Below, piece after piece: positions 36,152-45,110 of a DNA stretch of 64,000 nucleotides. This DNA comes from Pelosinus sp. IPA-1 (GTDB taxonomy: Bacteria; Bacillota; Negativicutes; DSM-13327). Each line of letters begins with the position of its first letter. Within the stretch, counting starts at the first letter, position 1. The position numbers and the translations under genes were made by a program. The stretch lies in the NCBI RefSeq assembly GCF_030269905.1, contig NZ_BSVC01000008.1, positions 186,001 through 250,000 of the forward strand. Reading direction: 5' to 3'. The notes below the pieces were generated by a model, which ran no database searches, was not told the origin of the DNA, and was given only the letters and a program-made list of their open reading frames with translations.

Positions 36152-36922
36152 ATGAAGGAAAAAATTCAAGAGTTTATTCTAAATTTGGGTGTTGATGATG
36201 TTGGGTTTGCAAGTGTAGATGATTATAAAAGCCCCAAATCCTATGAAATTACCAAATTTCGTCCTGATGCAAAATCAATTATTGTGTTAGCCTTTCAAGT
36301 GTTATCAAACTGTGAGAGTCCAAGTCTGAGTGCTGCTTTAAATGGCTATTTGGACTTAGGAGCCTTTGCCAGGACAGCCAGCTATCGCGTTGCGCGATTT
36401 TTAGAGAGCCGCATGGGAGCAAAGGTGGCGACTATACCCTTATCATCCCCTTATGAAATTCATCAAGATAGAAAGGCAATTGCTGATTTTTCGCACCGGC
36501 ATGCCGCTGTTGCCGCGGGGCTGGGATCTTTTGGACGCCACAATCTAGTCATTCACCCTCAGTTCGGTACCAGGGTTAATTTTGTCAGTATCGTTACGAA
36601 CCTTGCAATCGAGCCGTCAATAAAGAGTAATAAGGATTTCTGTATCCATTGCAATCTTTGTGTAAAGAATTGTCCCGGCAATGCTCTAGAGGAAGCAGGG
36701 AGAACAAACGTGATGAGATGCGTTAAGCATTCGCTGCCTTACGGCATTGGAACAGATATAACTTTTTGGGCTCAGCTTGTTGCTGCTTCACCAGAAAAGC
36801 AGAAGGAAATGCTCATGAGTGAGGAATATGGCAGGTTACGCCAGGCTGCGCATCTAGGAAATCAGTATATGTGCTTCAACTGTATGAAATCATGTCCTGT
36901 AGGTCTATCTAATAATAATTAG
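36152..36922 (+). CDS. QueG-related 4Fe-4S protein (short form)
   Basis: 256 residues. The N-terminal part (FILNLGVDDVGFASVDDY) resembles the COG1600/QueG reductase fold; the C-terminal part carries two clusters: CIHCNLCVKNCPGNALEEAG (about 166-185), then a partial set CFNCMKSCP (about 243-251). Epoxyqueuosine reductases of this superfamily use cobalamin and two 4Fe-4S clusters, but the length and sequence differ enough that the reaction is unknown. AGGAGTG precedes ATG 36152. The related longer protein follows 12 nt downstream. Confidence 0.75.
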   Translation: MKEKIQEFILNLGVDDVGFASVDDYKSPKSYEITKFRPDAKSIIVLAFQVLSNCESPSLSAALNGYLDLGAFARTASYRVARFLESRMGAKVATIPLSSPYEIHQDRKAIADFSHRHAAVAAGLGSFGRHNLVIHPQFGTRVNFVSIVTNLAIEPSIKSNKDFCIHCNLCVKNCPGNALEEAGRTNVMRCVKHSLPYGIGTDITFWAQLVAASPEKQKEMLMSEEYGRLRQAAHLGNQYMCFNCMKSCPVGLSNNN

Positions 36923-36934
36923 GAGGAATATAAT

Positions 36935-38059
36935 ATGTCACTTACATCGCAAATTAAAGAATTTGCTTTAGACCTTGGGTATAGTAAGGTGGGAATTATT
37001 CCTGCTGACGATTTTCAGGAGTACATCGATGAATTAACGAATCGAAGCGAAATGTATGCATTTTATATCCAATCACCTTACCGCCCATTGAATTCTGCTA
37101 AACCCCGTTCTGTCATGCCAACGGCAAAATCAATCATTACAACAGTCTATGACTACTCACAAAAGGAATTCCCAAAGAAATTGACAGATATAATGGGACG
37201 GGTTTATCAAGCTAGATCTTATAATGCGCCCCCTGAGCATGTTAATGGTGCTCGGACCCAATTAATGCGAGAGTTTTTGCGCAAACTTGGCTGTGAGGTA
37301 GGCGAGAATATTATTTTGCCAGAAAGATTGGTTGCGGCAAAGGCCGGTATAGTGAATTTTGGTAGAAATAATTTTGCTTACGCCGAAGGGATTGGTTCTT
37401 TCATCTATTTAACATCCTTCCTGGTAGATCAAGAACTTGAATATGATAGTCCTACGGTTGAAATAGGGTGCCCCAAAGGATGTTCGGCTTGCATGAAAGC
37501 TTGTCCTACGCAAGCTATATATGAGCCAAATAAATTGAATCCGAGCCGCTGCATCCCATTCAATACATTTTTCACACAAGATGGTATGGCTGGTAGTTAT
37601 ATTCAGCCTGAAATACGGGGAAAAATGGGAACAAAGGTATATGGTTGCGATATTTGCCAAGAGGTGTGCCCTCGCAATCAAACAAAGATAAAAGCCAAAT
37701 TACCAGAGGATGCCTTTCTGTCAAAAGTAGCGAAAGATTTTAGTCTTGCTAACATGCTCAATATGACAGATGAGTTTCATGCCACAAGAATTCAGCCCTT
37801 AATGTTCAACTATGTAAAAGAGAGAAAATATTTACAGCGTAATGCAGCGATTGCACTTGGCAACTTAGGCGACCCATCATTTGTCCCAGATCTTGCAGTT
37901 GCTATGGAAAATAAAGAAGAGTTAGTACGAAGTTATGCTGCATGGGCTTTAGGTAAAATAGGTGGTAAACAGGCTCGCCAAACCTTGAAGGAAAGTCTTA
38001 ATCGGGAAACGTCAACTGCTGTAAAAAAAGAGATTGAAGCAGCATTGTCTATTTTATAG
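36935..38059 (+). CDS. QueG-like iron-sulfur reductase with C-terminal HEAT repeats
   Basis: 374 residues: QueG-like N-terminal domain (LALDLGYSKVGIIPADDF), a dicluster region with CPKGCSACMKACPTQAIY (about 178-195) and GCDICQEVCPRNQTK (about 234-248), and HEAT-like repeats at the end (YLQRNAAIALGNLGDPSFVP and AAWALGKIGG). Bacterial QueG, which makes queuosine in tRNA, also ends with HEAT repeats. The first cluster has a C-x3-C-x2-C-x3-C spacing rather than the common C-x2-C-x2-C-x3-C. The tandem with a shorter relative suggests a two-subunit reductase; queuosine synthesis is not certain. Confidence 0.78.
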   Translation: MSLTSQIKEFALDLGYSKVGIIPADDFQEYIDELTNRSEMYAFYIQSPYRPLNSAKPRSVMPTAKSIITTVYDYSQKEFPKKLTDIMGRVYQARSYNAPPEHVNGARTQLMREFLRKLGCEVGENIILPERLVAAKAGIVNFGRNNFAYAEGIGSFIYLTSFLVDQELEYDSPTVEIGCPKGCSACMKACPTQAIYEPNKLNPSRCIPFNTFFTQDGMAGSYIQPEIRGKMGTKVYGCDICQEVCPRNQTKIKAKLPEDAFLSKVAKDFSLANMLNMTDEFHATRIQPLMFNYVKERKYLQRNAAIALGNLGDPSFVPDLAVAMENKEELVRSYAAWALGKIGGKQARQTLKESLNRETSTAVKKEIEAALSIL

Positions 38060-38060
38060 T

Positions 38061-38102
38061 AAAAAGAGCACCTACTTATATAAGAAGTAGGTGCTCTTTT
38101 TA
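38061..38102. terminator. Intrinsic terminator after the QueG-like pair
   Basis: AAAAAGAGCACCTACTT pairs with AAGTAGGTGCTCTTTTT, giving a symmetric stem with an A-run before and a T-run after, so it can work in both directions. Confidence 0.88.
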
Positions 38103-38192
38103 CTTGATGTTTAAAGACTGAGTGATAATTTTGTTGTCTTTCTTCTACATGAAAAGGTGAAAGGAGAGCTGTCAAAGTAAAGTGTAGTAAGA

Positions 38193-38450
38193 TTAGACAG
38201 TACGTTGAAAATCGATATCTTTTAGGAAGTTAACAAATGCTTTGCCTACCCTTGTGTCTAGTGAATTCTGCTGATAAATCATTAATGATTTTCGTAATAG
38301 TGGATTTCCTATAGTATCAGTCATAGTGATTTTTTGTACATTATCTGCTTTATGGACGATTGTACTTGGTATAAATGCATCCTAAGCCATTTAAAACCAT
38401 ATATTGTGAGAAAAATGGTAAAATTAAACTAATATTTGACAATAATGATT
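38193..38450 (-). pseudogene. Decayed LysR-family regulator, C-terminal remnant
   Basis: Read on the minus strand, two frames join into a LysR substrate-binding C-terminus. Upstream comes NISLILPFFSQYMVLNGLG; after a small frameshift near 38381 it continues DAFIPSTIVHKADNV through NPLLRKSLMIYQQNS to KAFVNFLKDIDF and a TAA at 38193-38195. Further upstream the frame meets a stop and the DNA-binding half is absent. The rest of the 38103-38680 gap shows no gene; 38451-38680 holds nothing I recognise apart from the Shine-Dalgarno of the next gene. Confidence 0.65.
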
Positions 38451-38680
38451 ATCCGTAGTATGATGTTTTTAAATTTATTGTCATTAACTAAATTTAATAA
38501 AGAAGCAAGATATTTGACCGCCACGAAATTGATACAGTAGATCTGCTAGATGACAGACACGAATCGTACACGTAGGGGTTTTTATTATTCTTAAGCAGCA
38601 TGTGTTGATTAGTTGCTTGGTGAACCTCATACAAAAATTTAGGTAGAGGTACAGGGAAAAATAAAATGGGGGGATAAAAA

Positions 38681-39598
38681 ATGAAACATTTTGGCTTACG
38701 TATTTTGTTGGTATTGAGTTTACTAATAGGATTTGGGACGACTGGTTCCGTTTGGGCTGCGACATCTAATGAAGCACCTTCAGCTAATATAAAGGTTGAT
38801 CAATGGGTAGGGAACAGTTTCACATTTCTAACTTTACCTGCTGAGAAGCAAGCTGCTGGGTACGAAATTTTTAAAGTAGATCAAGCTACTCAGGGATTGA
38901 AGGGAGATAACTCTGTTCGTATTCCTTATGCGCAGCATGTAGGAAAACAAGTTAAAGTAACTGAAGTAGTACCTTTTGCAGCTGGCTATCATCAGCAAGA
39001 GTATATGGTTTATATGACGGTAAAAGATACGGGAGAGAAGTTGGTTGGGCGAACTATGCGTGGGCAATTAGAAGGACTGGTGTTAACTTCCGATCTAGAT
39101 AATGCACGTCAGCAATTTTTAGGAAAGACTATTTATCCAAAGTTCAGAGAGTTATCTGGGCTATATGACCCATATGAAACGCCGGTGACTGTAGCTACTA
39201 TCATTGGTGCTCCTGTGACTGTGGTTGATGTGTATGCAGGTAATCAGTCGCAAGAACCTATTTGGTTGATTGTTTCAGTGAATGGTGAAAAGGCGATATT
39301 ACCGATTGCATATAGTTGGACTAATATCCCAGTTCAATCTTGGACCCAGACTCCTCCTTGGCAGGATGCATTATTTACCGAAGATCCAAGGATTAGCCTC
39401 GGCTGGTCTGGTGATTTGTGGAGTAAAATTGAAAAGGGAATTGTAGAAGAAGGCATGACCAAAGGGGAAATTCTTCTGAGTTGGGGCAAACCAGTTCGCA
39501 TAGAAGAAGATGATTCAGTTTGGATTTACGGTACTAAAAAACTTAGTTTCGATGGTGATGTACTAAATTCCATTGAAACTTTCTCGGAAAGTAAATAA
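38681..39598 (+). CDS. Secreted protein of unknown function with BamE/SmpA-like C-terminus
   Basis: 305 residues with a signal peptide (basic start MKHFGLR, hydrophobic LLVLSLLIGFGTTG, cleavage near VWAA, about residue 27). The middle part (about 50-220) is soluble and not recognised. The segment EEGMTKGEILLSWGKPVRIE (about 264-283) followed by WIYG resembles the BamE/SmpA motif, which occurs in many envelope proteins. Exported location is well supported, function is not. GGGGGGA precedes ATG 38681; a terminator and a 97-nt repeat follow. Confidence 0.75.
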   Translation: MKHFGLRILLVLSLLIGFGTTGSVWAATSNEAPSANIKVDQWVGNSFTFLTLPAEKQAAGYEIFKVDQATQGLKGDNSVRIPYAQHVGKQVKVTEVVPFAAGYHQQEYMVYMTVKDTGEKLVGRTMRGQLEGLVLTSDLDNARQQFLGKTIYPKFRELSGLYDPYETPVTVATIIGAPVTVVDVYAGNQSQEPIWLIVSVNGEKAILPIAYSWTNIPVQSWTQTPPWQDALFTEDPRISLGWSGDLWSKIEKGIVEEGMTKGEILLSWGKPVRIEEDDSVWIYGTKKLSFDGDVLNSIETFSESK

Positions 39599-39601
39599 TA
39601 A

Positions 39602-39643
39602 AAAAGCAGGCTATCTTCCTATTGGAAGAGTAGCCTGCTTTTG
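39602..39643. terminator. Intrinsic terminator after the secreted protein gene
   Basis: AAAAGCAGGCTA-TCTTCC pairs with GGAAGA-g-TAGCCTGCTTTT (one bulged base) with A and T runs outside. A 97-nt repeat begins 3 nt later. Confidence 0.85.
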
Positions 39644-39645
39644 TG

Positions 39646-39742
39646 CGAATCAGAAAGTAGAACATTTTCTTGATTCCAAGTAAGAACGTCTAAGGCTTCT
39701 GCCTGCGTCCGAGGAATTGGCACAAGCCAAGTCTTTTCTTAT
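39646..39742 (+). repeat. 97-nt structured dispersed repeat, copy B
   Basis: Same length and orientation as copies at 20829 and 57872, with scattered substitutions only. Here the third stem is TTGGC-ACAA-GCCAA, with its outermost pair disrupted (AATTGG instead of ACTTGG). It lies between convergent genes. Confidence 0.85.
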
Positions 39743-39806
39743 GTAAATAGCGGCCCTGCTTGAGAGAAGGGCTGCTATTTATATACCGAAACTTAGTAGT
39801 CCTTCT

Positions 39807-41171
39807 CTATCTATAAAAGAAAAGGAAGTTTGCGGCAACAAGGGTGATTAAGGCCCCAGCCATAGGAATGGCGGTCCGTTTGACTACATCAAAGGGTGAT
39901 ACGTTACCCATACTGGAAGCAACTACGATAACCGCAGTAATTGGTGACATTGTGCGGGCAGCACTTGCTGCAAAGTGCATGGGTAGTAGCATAACCACTG
40001 GTGCAATTGACATTTTGGCGGCAACAGTGGGAGTTAATGCTGCAAAGGCAAAGAATGGTGCATTGCCCGAGCCCATAACTACTGATGAAATGGCGATGAT
40101 GCTGATCATAACGAGAATCATGCCGATAGCTCCAAAGCCTGAGCTTTGAGCGGAAGCGATGATGGCGTCGATGGTGCCGATGGTAGTAAGACCTTTCGCG
40201 AAGGTTTCACCAGCTACAATTAGCGTGATAACATTGGCCATCTGCATACCTAGGCCATCGAAAAAAGATTGAATATCTGCAAGGACTTTTTTCCCGTCCC
40301 GGTAACGGAAATATTCAAAAATCATACCGATAGCCACACCAATAAACATGGCTTTAATGATATCCATTTTAATCCAACTAATCCAAAGGCTACTGAAGAT
40401 CAAGATTAAAGCCAAAGGCAGGGCTGGCAGTATTGCGTAAATCATCGGCGGCAATTTTTCATCCGTTTCAGCTTCGGTAAAGGTAGTCGCTTGGACGACA
40501 TGGCCTTCACGCTTGTCAAACCATTTTTGTACAAAGAAATGGAGTACTGCAACCACTGGTATTACTACGGCTGCTATGGGAATTTGGTAATTGGTCCAAT
40601 AGATTACTGGATCAATACCGGCAGTGACAGCAGATAGAATCGTGCCTGTATCACTGGGGCTCCAGTCCAAGCAAAGGGTAGTAGCAATAACCGCAGTAGC
40701 AGATAAGCGACTAACGCCAAGGCTGATGAGGACGGGGAACATAGTAACCATGAGTAGCATTGCTAGGCCAGAGGCACTGTTGATGCATAAGCCTAAAAGC
40801 ATTCCTACTACCCACGCGGCGGACATAACAATATATGGGGAGCGAAGGGCCAATAATGGTTTGATTGTCAGTTTAACTAAAGCCTTACTGGCACCGATAT
40901 GATCCATGTAGCGGGCAAAGCCACCCACTGCCATGATATTAAGACCTAGACCAGCTGCACGAGAACTAAAAGTTTGCTTGATAAATTCAAATGCATCAAA
41001 CAGAACTAATCCCGTACTCTCTTTAACTGGTAGGATTCGCCCGAGACCAAGGGCTACTGCTGCAAACATAAGAATTAATCCGGCGATAAACAGAACAGGT
41101 TGTGGTTTATACTTTTTAACAATAAGGAAACCTACCCAGAAAGTGACGATTAACGAAAGAACAATATTCAA
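39807..41171 (-). CDS. dcuC: DcuC-type anaerobic C4-dicarboxylate transporter
   Basis: 454 residues with about twelve hydrophobic segments; GLGLNIMAVGGFARYMDHIGA (about 74-93), INSASGLAMLLMVTMFPVL and LDWSPSDTGTILSAV match the DcuC family. DcuC proteins export succinate or exchange fumarate and succinate during anaerobic growth; some relatives move other organic acids or dipeptide-like substrates. It is divergent from an M20 peptidase gene, which could process a transported substrate, but that link is speculative. GGAGGT precedes ATG 41171. Confidence 0.85.
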   Translation of the reverse strand: MNIVLSLIVTFWVGFLIVKKYKPQPVLFIAGLILMFAAVALGLGRILPVKESTGLVLFDAFEFIKQTFSSRAAGLGLNIMAVGGFARYMDHIGASKALVKLTIKPLLALRSPYIVMSAAWVVGMLLGLCINSASGLAMLLMVTMFPVLISLGVSRLSATAVIATTLCLDWSPSDTGTILSAVTAGIDPVIYWTNYQIPIAAVVIPVVAVLHFFVQKWFDKREGHVVQATTFTEAETDEKLPPMIYAILPALPLALILIFSSLWISWIKMDIIKAMFIGVAIGMIFEYFRYRDGKKVLADIQSFFDGLGMQMANVITLIVAGETFAKGLTTIGTIDAIIASAQSSGFGAIGMILVMISIIAISSVVMGSGNAPFFAFAALTPTVAAKMSIAPVVMLLPMHFAASAARTMSPITAVIVVASSMGNVSPFDVVKRTAIPMAGALITLVAANFLFFYR

Positions 41172-41314
41172 ATATGTACCTCCTTTATTGATGAAGAATA
41201 AGGTCTGACTGCTCCATGCCTCCTCTTTGCTTGACTTTTCTGCTGTTTTTCTATTACCCCAAAAAAAATAATATAATTTCTTGTAGCAAGATAAGCAAAA
41301 TAGTGATAGCGGGA

Positions 41315-41326
41315 TGCAAGCTTGCA
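41315..41326. promoter_or_regulatory. Palindrome TGCAAGCTTGCA between dcuC and the M20 gene
   Basis: A perfect 12-bp palindrome 144 nt upstream of dcuC within the 407-nt divergent gap (41172-41578). It may be an operator for an unknown regulator. No other clear signal was seen in that gap. Confidence 0.3.
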
Positions 41327-41578
41327 GGACTGTTCTCCTACAAGAGACACTTACACAATATTATATTAGACATATTCTGAAAAATCCCTCTTTTTAAAAT
41401 ATTGCAAATTCAACATTTATAGTATATAGTTTTCAGAGGAGATTGCCTAGTTACTGATTAGTAGATAATCATTCATCCAGAATATTACTTAAATATTACT
41501 ACGAATCATGATAGAATAATAAGGTAACTATAGAGCAGTGATTTGACAAAATACATAGTAACTATAGGGGGATTGATG

Positions 41579-42823
41579 ATGATAGATAGTAAAAAAGTAA
41601 AAGAAATTGTTGCTAATTATTTACCTGATTTTATTAACGAGTTAGAAAAATTGACTAATATTGATTCTGGTAATGGTGATGCAGAGGGTACTGATGCTGT
41701 TGCAAAAATTGTAGGAGCAAGATTGGAAGCGCTTGGAGCAAGCGTAGAGTATCGAAACAATCCAAGAGCTACTCACACAATTGTACGCTTTACAGGCAAG
41801 GGCTCGTTACGACTATTATTAATTGCTCATGTAGATACTGTATTTGAAAAGGGAGAAGCCCAGAAACGTCCATTCAGAGTGGACGAGAATCTGTTTGCTT
41901 ACGGACCTGGCGTAGGGGATGATAAAGCAACTGTTGTCCAAACGATTTATTCAATGCAAACTCTTAAGGATTTAAATTATGATAATTTTAAAGAAATAAT
42001 CCTCTATTATAATGGTGAGGAAGAAGGTGGGTCATCGACTGCTGAAGAGATTGTTGCAGAACTTGCTCAACAAGTTGATATGTGTATTATAATGGACACT
42101 GCTCGCCCTAATTGGGGGATTGTGACGCAACGCAAGGGTAGTGCTAATTATGAAATTCAAGTTGAGGGCATTGCAGGACACCATGGAAACGCTTCTCAGA
42201 TTTCAGCAAATGCTATTATGGAGCTTGGGAATCAAATTAGTTTGTTATATAAGATGGCTAGTCCCTTATCGGATGATCCTGGCAGCCTTACAATGGAGAA
42301 ACTAAAAGAAAAAGGTATTCAAGACCATGGCCAATTTATCCCAGAGAACACGATCAATGTAGGTGTAATTGGCTCAAGTAATCAAAAAATTAACTCGATT
42401 CCTAAAGATGCCTTCGCTAAAATTAATGTTCGCTGTTTCAGTGTTGCAGAACAGCAACGTCTAGATCAGGAAATAAAGGATCTTCCCAATAAAACCGTTG
42501 TTCCTGGAACTAGAGTTACTGTGACTGGCGGTATCAAGACAGGTCCAATGGAAAAAACACCACAGGCACAAATACTAGTTGATATGTTCAAAAAGATAGT
42601 AAAACGTGAGTATAATGCTGATGTTGTTGAATGGATAGCTGGTGGATTAACCGATGGAAATCGAGCTGCCAAATATGTTCCTACAATTGATGCCTTAGGT
42701 GTAGAAAACTATGATGAACATACGGATCATGAGTCTGTTGATCTAAAAACTGCAGTTCCTCGCACTGTGGCATTGGTTTGTTTTATTCTTGAATTAACTG
42801 GGAAGTGGCCTGAGATTAAGTAA
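41579..42823 (+). CDS. M20-family zinc metallopeptidase (carboxypeptidase G2-like)
   Basis: 414 residues with the M20 zinc-site motifs LLIAHVDTVFEKG (about 79-91), GPGVGDDKATVV (about 106-117), YYNGEEEGGSST with the catalytic glutamate, DTARPNWG, and the final YDEHTDHESVDL. A dimerisation domain lies at about 190-300. Family members remove C-terminal glutamate or hydrolyse dipeptides and N-acyl amino acids; the substrate is not known. ATG 41579 is chosen because GGGGGA lies 7 nt before it; the in-frame TTG at 41543 has no site. Confidence 0.85.
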   Translation: MIDSKKVKEIVANYLPDFINELEKLTNIDSGNGDAEGTDAVAKIVGARLEALGASVEYRNNPRATHTIVRFTGKGSLRLLLIAHVDTVFEKGEAQKRPFRVDENLFAYGPGVGDDKATVVQTIYSMQTLKDLNYDNFKEIILYYNGEEEGGSSTAEEIVAELAQQVDMCIIMDTARPNWGIVTQRKGSANYEIQVEGIAGHHGNASQISANAIMELGNQISLLYKMASPLSDDPGSLTMEKLKEKGIQDHGQFIPENTINVGVIGSSNQKINSIPKDAFAKINVRCFSVAEQQRLDQEIKDLPNKTVVPGTRVTVTGGIKTGPMEKTPQAQILVDMFKKIVKREYNADVVEWIAGGLTDGNRAAKYVPTIDALGVENYDEHTDHESVDLKTAVPRTVALVCFILELTGKWPEIK

Positions 42824-42842
42824 GTATCTGAAGTATAATAAA

Positions 42843-42881
42843 AGTTCCATTTGCATAATGATTGTAAATGGAACTTTTTTC
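42843..42881 (+). terminator. Intrinsic terminator after the M20 peptidase gene
   Basis: AGTTCCATTT (42843-42852) pairs with AAATGGAACT (42866-42875), followed by TTTTTT. Confidence 0.88.
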
Positions 42882-43045
42882 CGTGTAATTTAGCGGAGCA
42901 AACTCCCAGTCAAACTTGCCAAAACTTCGCCATGCATGGTAATATTATTAGTTATAGTCATCTAATTTAAGATGATCTGAAGTTAGGTAATATTCTGTGG
43001 GCTACCTAATATAAGTAGATTAGTAAAGTTGGAGGATTATTTTCT

Positions 43046-43459
43046 ATGAATATAGCATTTTTTTTGATTCCAAAAAGCGAAGTAGTTTATTTGCCGGATA
43101 ATAGTACTATGCGGCAAACCCTTGAAAAAATGGAATATCACCGTTATACAGCTGTTCCTCTCATTGATGAGCATGGTAAATATGCTGGGACAATTACCGA
43201 AGGTGATTTATTATGGAAAATGAAAAATACACCAGGATTAACCTTTGCTGATACTGAGCGGGTTATGATAAAAGAAATTCCCTTACGGATGATAAACACT
43301 CCAGTGCGAGTAAATGCAGAGATGGAAGGATTACTTTGTTTGGCTATCGCTCAGAACTTTGTTCCGGTGGTGGATGATAGTGGGATCTTTATCGGAATCA
43401 TTCGTCGTAGTGAGATTATTGAGTATTTTGCTAAAAAATCCTGTGATGTAAATTATTAG
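43046..43459 (+). CDS. Stand-alone CBS-domain pair protein
   Basis: 137 residues forming two CBS motifs: residues about 12-60 (TMRQTLEKMEYHRYTAVPLI, then GTITEGDLLW) and about 85-133 (FVPVVDDSGIFIGIIRRSEI). CBS pairs bind adenine nucleotides and act as energy or signal sensors, usually on a partner protein; no partner is evident here. AAAGTTGGAGG precedes ATG 43046. It ends before a large palindrome shared with the convergent NRDE gene. Confidence 0.85.
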   Translation: MNIAFFLIPKSEVVYLPDNSTMRQTLEKMEYHRYTAVPLIDEHGKYAGTITEGDLLWKMKNTPGLTFADTERVMIKEIPLRMINTPVRVNAEMEGLLCLAIAQNFVPVVDDSGIFIGIIRRSEIIEYFAKKSCDVNY

Positions 43460-43516
43460 AGAAGAGTTGTAGAATAGCAAGTAAGATATAAAGTAAAGAA
43501 AGCGGATGCCTTTTTG

Positions 43517-43574
43517 AAGTGCACCCCCAAAGTTAATTCAGTATATCATACTGTCTAACTTTGGGGGTGCACTT
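43517..43574. terminator. Bidirectional hairpin between the CBS and NRDE genes
   Basis: AAGTGCACCCCCAAAGTTA (43517-43535) pairs perfectly with 43556-43574. The loop contains a further CAGTAT-ATC-ATACTG stem, so nearly the whole 58 nt folds. Flanking T-rich runs on both sides fit a terminator for both convergent genes. Confidence 0.8.
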
Positions 43575-43675
43575 TATTTTTGGCATTCACATTCTTTATT
43601 TAGGTAGGTATACATTTTTCTATAAGCTTCTCGGTAAATCCCTATCGTCAGCCAAACGGCACTATGCAGCATTTT

Positions 43676-44443
43676 CTAAAGTTTGAGTTTAAGTTGATAT
43701 GAGACTTCCTGCCAAGAGGATAGAGATGAATGATATGTTCTCTCAACAAATTTAACCGATCCATCATGTCCTACTAGTAATATGGTAGAAGAGCGTGTCC
43801 CATATTCCGGACCTTCAATAAATATTGAAGATAAGGTACGCTCCCATTCTAAGCTAACACCTGTATTGGGTAAAGTATCATCCGGTGTTTTTTCACGATT
43901 GGTCAAAATATCCCATAAATCAGTTTCAGAAACAGTGTCTTCAGTAAGGCATTGTGCCAACTGCTGGCGACCTTTTGAAAGTTTGGGCCAAGGCGTGTTC
44001 AGAAGATGATTGCAAAGACCGTGAACTCCAGGCGTAACCCGTTGTATTTGTCCTTGTTGGTTGCTGTAATACCATAAAGATTGTAGATCACCAACAAGTA
44101 AATTAAAGCCGTTATATTGCTTAGCTTGTTTTTCGATCTTTTTTAGGTATTCATGTGGTGGTTGTTGACTGTGAAGAAAGTCGGCAACTAAATGGCCTCG
44201 TGACAAAGCCTCGTCAGAATGACGTTGAGGGTCGCGATAATTAGTTAAGGCAGCAAAATGTCCATGAACAGTTATACCCATCCAAGTTCCCAGTTCCTTT
44301 AGATCCCTGCCAGCTAGAATATGAGGATGATCAGACCAATATTGGGCTGGTGCACTGGGACGAGCATAATATTCATCACGGTTGGCAGCCACAATTAAAG
44401 GATAGTTAGGATGATGCTGGTAAGCGAATAAAATTAAACACAT
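43676..44443 (-). CDS. NRDE-family (TANGO2-like) protein
   Basis: 255 residues beginning MCLILFAYQHHPNYPLIVAA and NRDEYYARPS, the signature that names the family, followed by GRDLKELGTWMGI and LTNYRDP. TANGO2-like proteins occur from bacteria to humans; roles in haem or lipid handling have been suggested but the biochemical function is not settled. Cys2 could become an N-terminal nucleophile after methionine removal, as in Ntn hydrolases. GAGAGGTG precedes ATG 44443. Confidence 0.88.
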   Translation of the reverse strand: MCLILFAYQHHPNYPLIVAANRDEYYARPSAPAQYWSDHPHILAGRDLKELGTWMGITVHGHFAALTNYRDPQRHSDEALSRGHLVADFLHSQQPPHEYLKKIEKQAKQYNGFNLLVGDLQSLWYYSNQQGQIQRVTPGVHGLCNHLLNTPWPKLSKGRQQLAQCLTEDTVSETDLWDILTNREKTPDDTLPNTGVSLEWERTLSSIFIEGPEYGTRSSTILLVGHDGSVKFVERTYHSSLSSWQEVSYQLKLKL

Positions 44444-44660
44444 AACACGTTATCACCTCTCTTAGCCTGATGGTTTCTATAGGAGATCTGCTATTACCTG
44501 CTAAATACTCTAAATAGGATAATTTTAGACAAAAATTTAAGAAAGCGTAATTGATTATGAAAGAATGATCTCCAAAAACTTTCTATGAGATATATGTTTT
44601 ATGAGTAAAAATGTTTTTTAAACTATATGGGGAATACTGATGTTACAAGGAGGTATGATG

Positions 44661-45014
44661 ATGAAAAAACAAACGGTAATATTTGATTTTGATGGAGTTA
44701 TTAACAGCTATACAAGTCGTTGGCAAGGTGCTGGTGTAATTCCTGACCCTCCAGTACCGGGTATCAAGGAGGCCATTACTGAAATACGTAAGCATTATCG
44801 TGTAGTTGTTGTTTCTTCAAGGTGTTATCAGCCTGGAGGAATTGAAGGAATCAAAACATGGTTAAAAAAATACGATATAACAGTGGATGACGTAACTGAT
44901 GAAAAACCCCCTGCAGTTGTTATTGTTGATGACCGAGCCATTACCTTTGATGGTAATACAGAAGGATTATTAGATAAGATTAAAAGTTTTAAACCGTGGA
45001 ATAAAAAATCCTAG
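44661..45014 (+). CDS. Small HAD-like hydrolase
   Basis: 117 residues with the HAD motif I IFDFDGVINSY (Asp at about 9 and 11), a central VVVVSSRCYQPGG (motif II region) and VIVDDRAITFDG (motif IV region). It lacks a cap domain and may act on a nucleotide or phosphoprotein-type substrate; the substrate is unknown. Three ATGs lie in a row; 44661 is chosen because AAGGAGG is 7 nt upstream. Confidence 0.78.
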   Translation: MKKQTVIFDFDGVINSYTSRWQGAGVIPDPPVPGIKEAITEIRKHYRVVVVSSRCYQPGGIEGIKTWLKKYDITVDDVTDEKPPAVVIVDDRAITFDGNTEGLLDKIKSFKPWNKKS

Positions 45015-45077
45015 CTTAATAAATAATGAGGAAGTTTAATGGTTTCCAAAGGTCAACAAGGCATATCTGCTATTTAT

Positions 45078-45110
45078 GAAACCCAGCTCTCTTTATGAGA
45101 ACTGGGTTTC
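45078..45110 (+). terminator. Hairpin terminator after the HAD gene
   Basis: GAAACCCAG-CTCTC pairs with GAGA-a-CTGGGTTTC around TTTAT (45078-45110), followed by a T-containing stretch. The remaining gap 45111-45470 before the chemoreceptor shows no recognised element. Confidence 0.7.

Noticed and set aside
38484-38765. Minus-strand frame of 93 codons overlapping the secreted-protein start
   Set aside because: Low-complexity aromatic and hydrophobic composition, no ribosome-binding site, and overlap with a well-supported signal peptide on the other strand.
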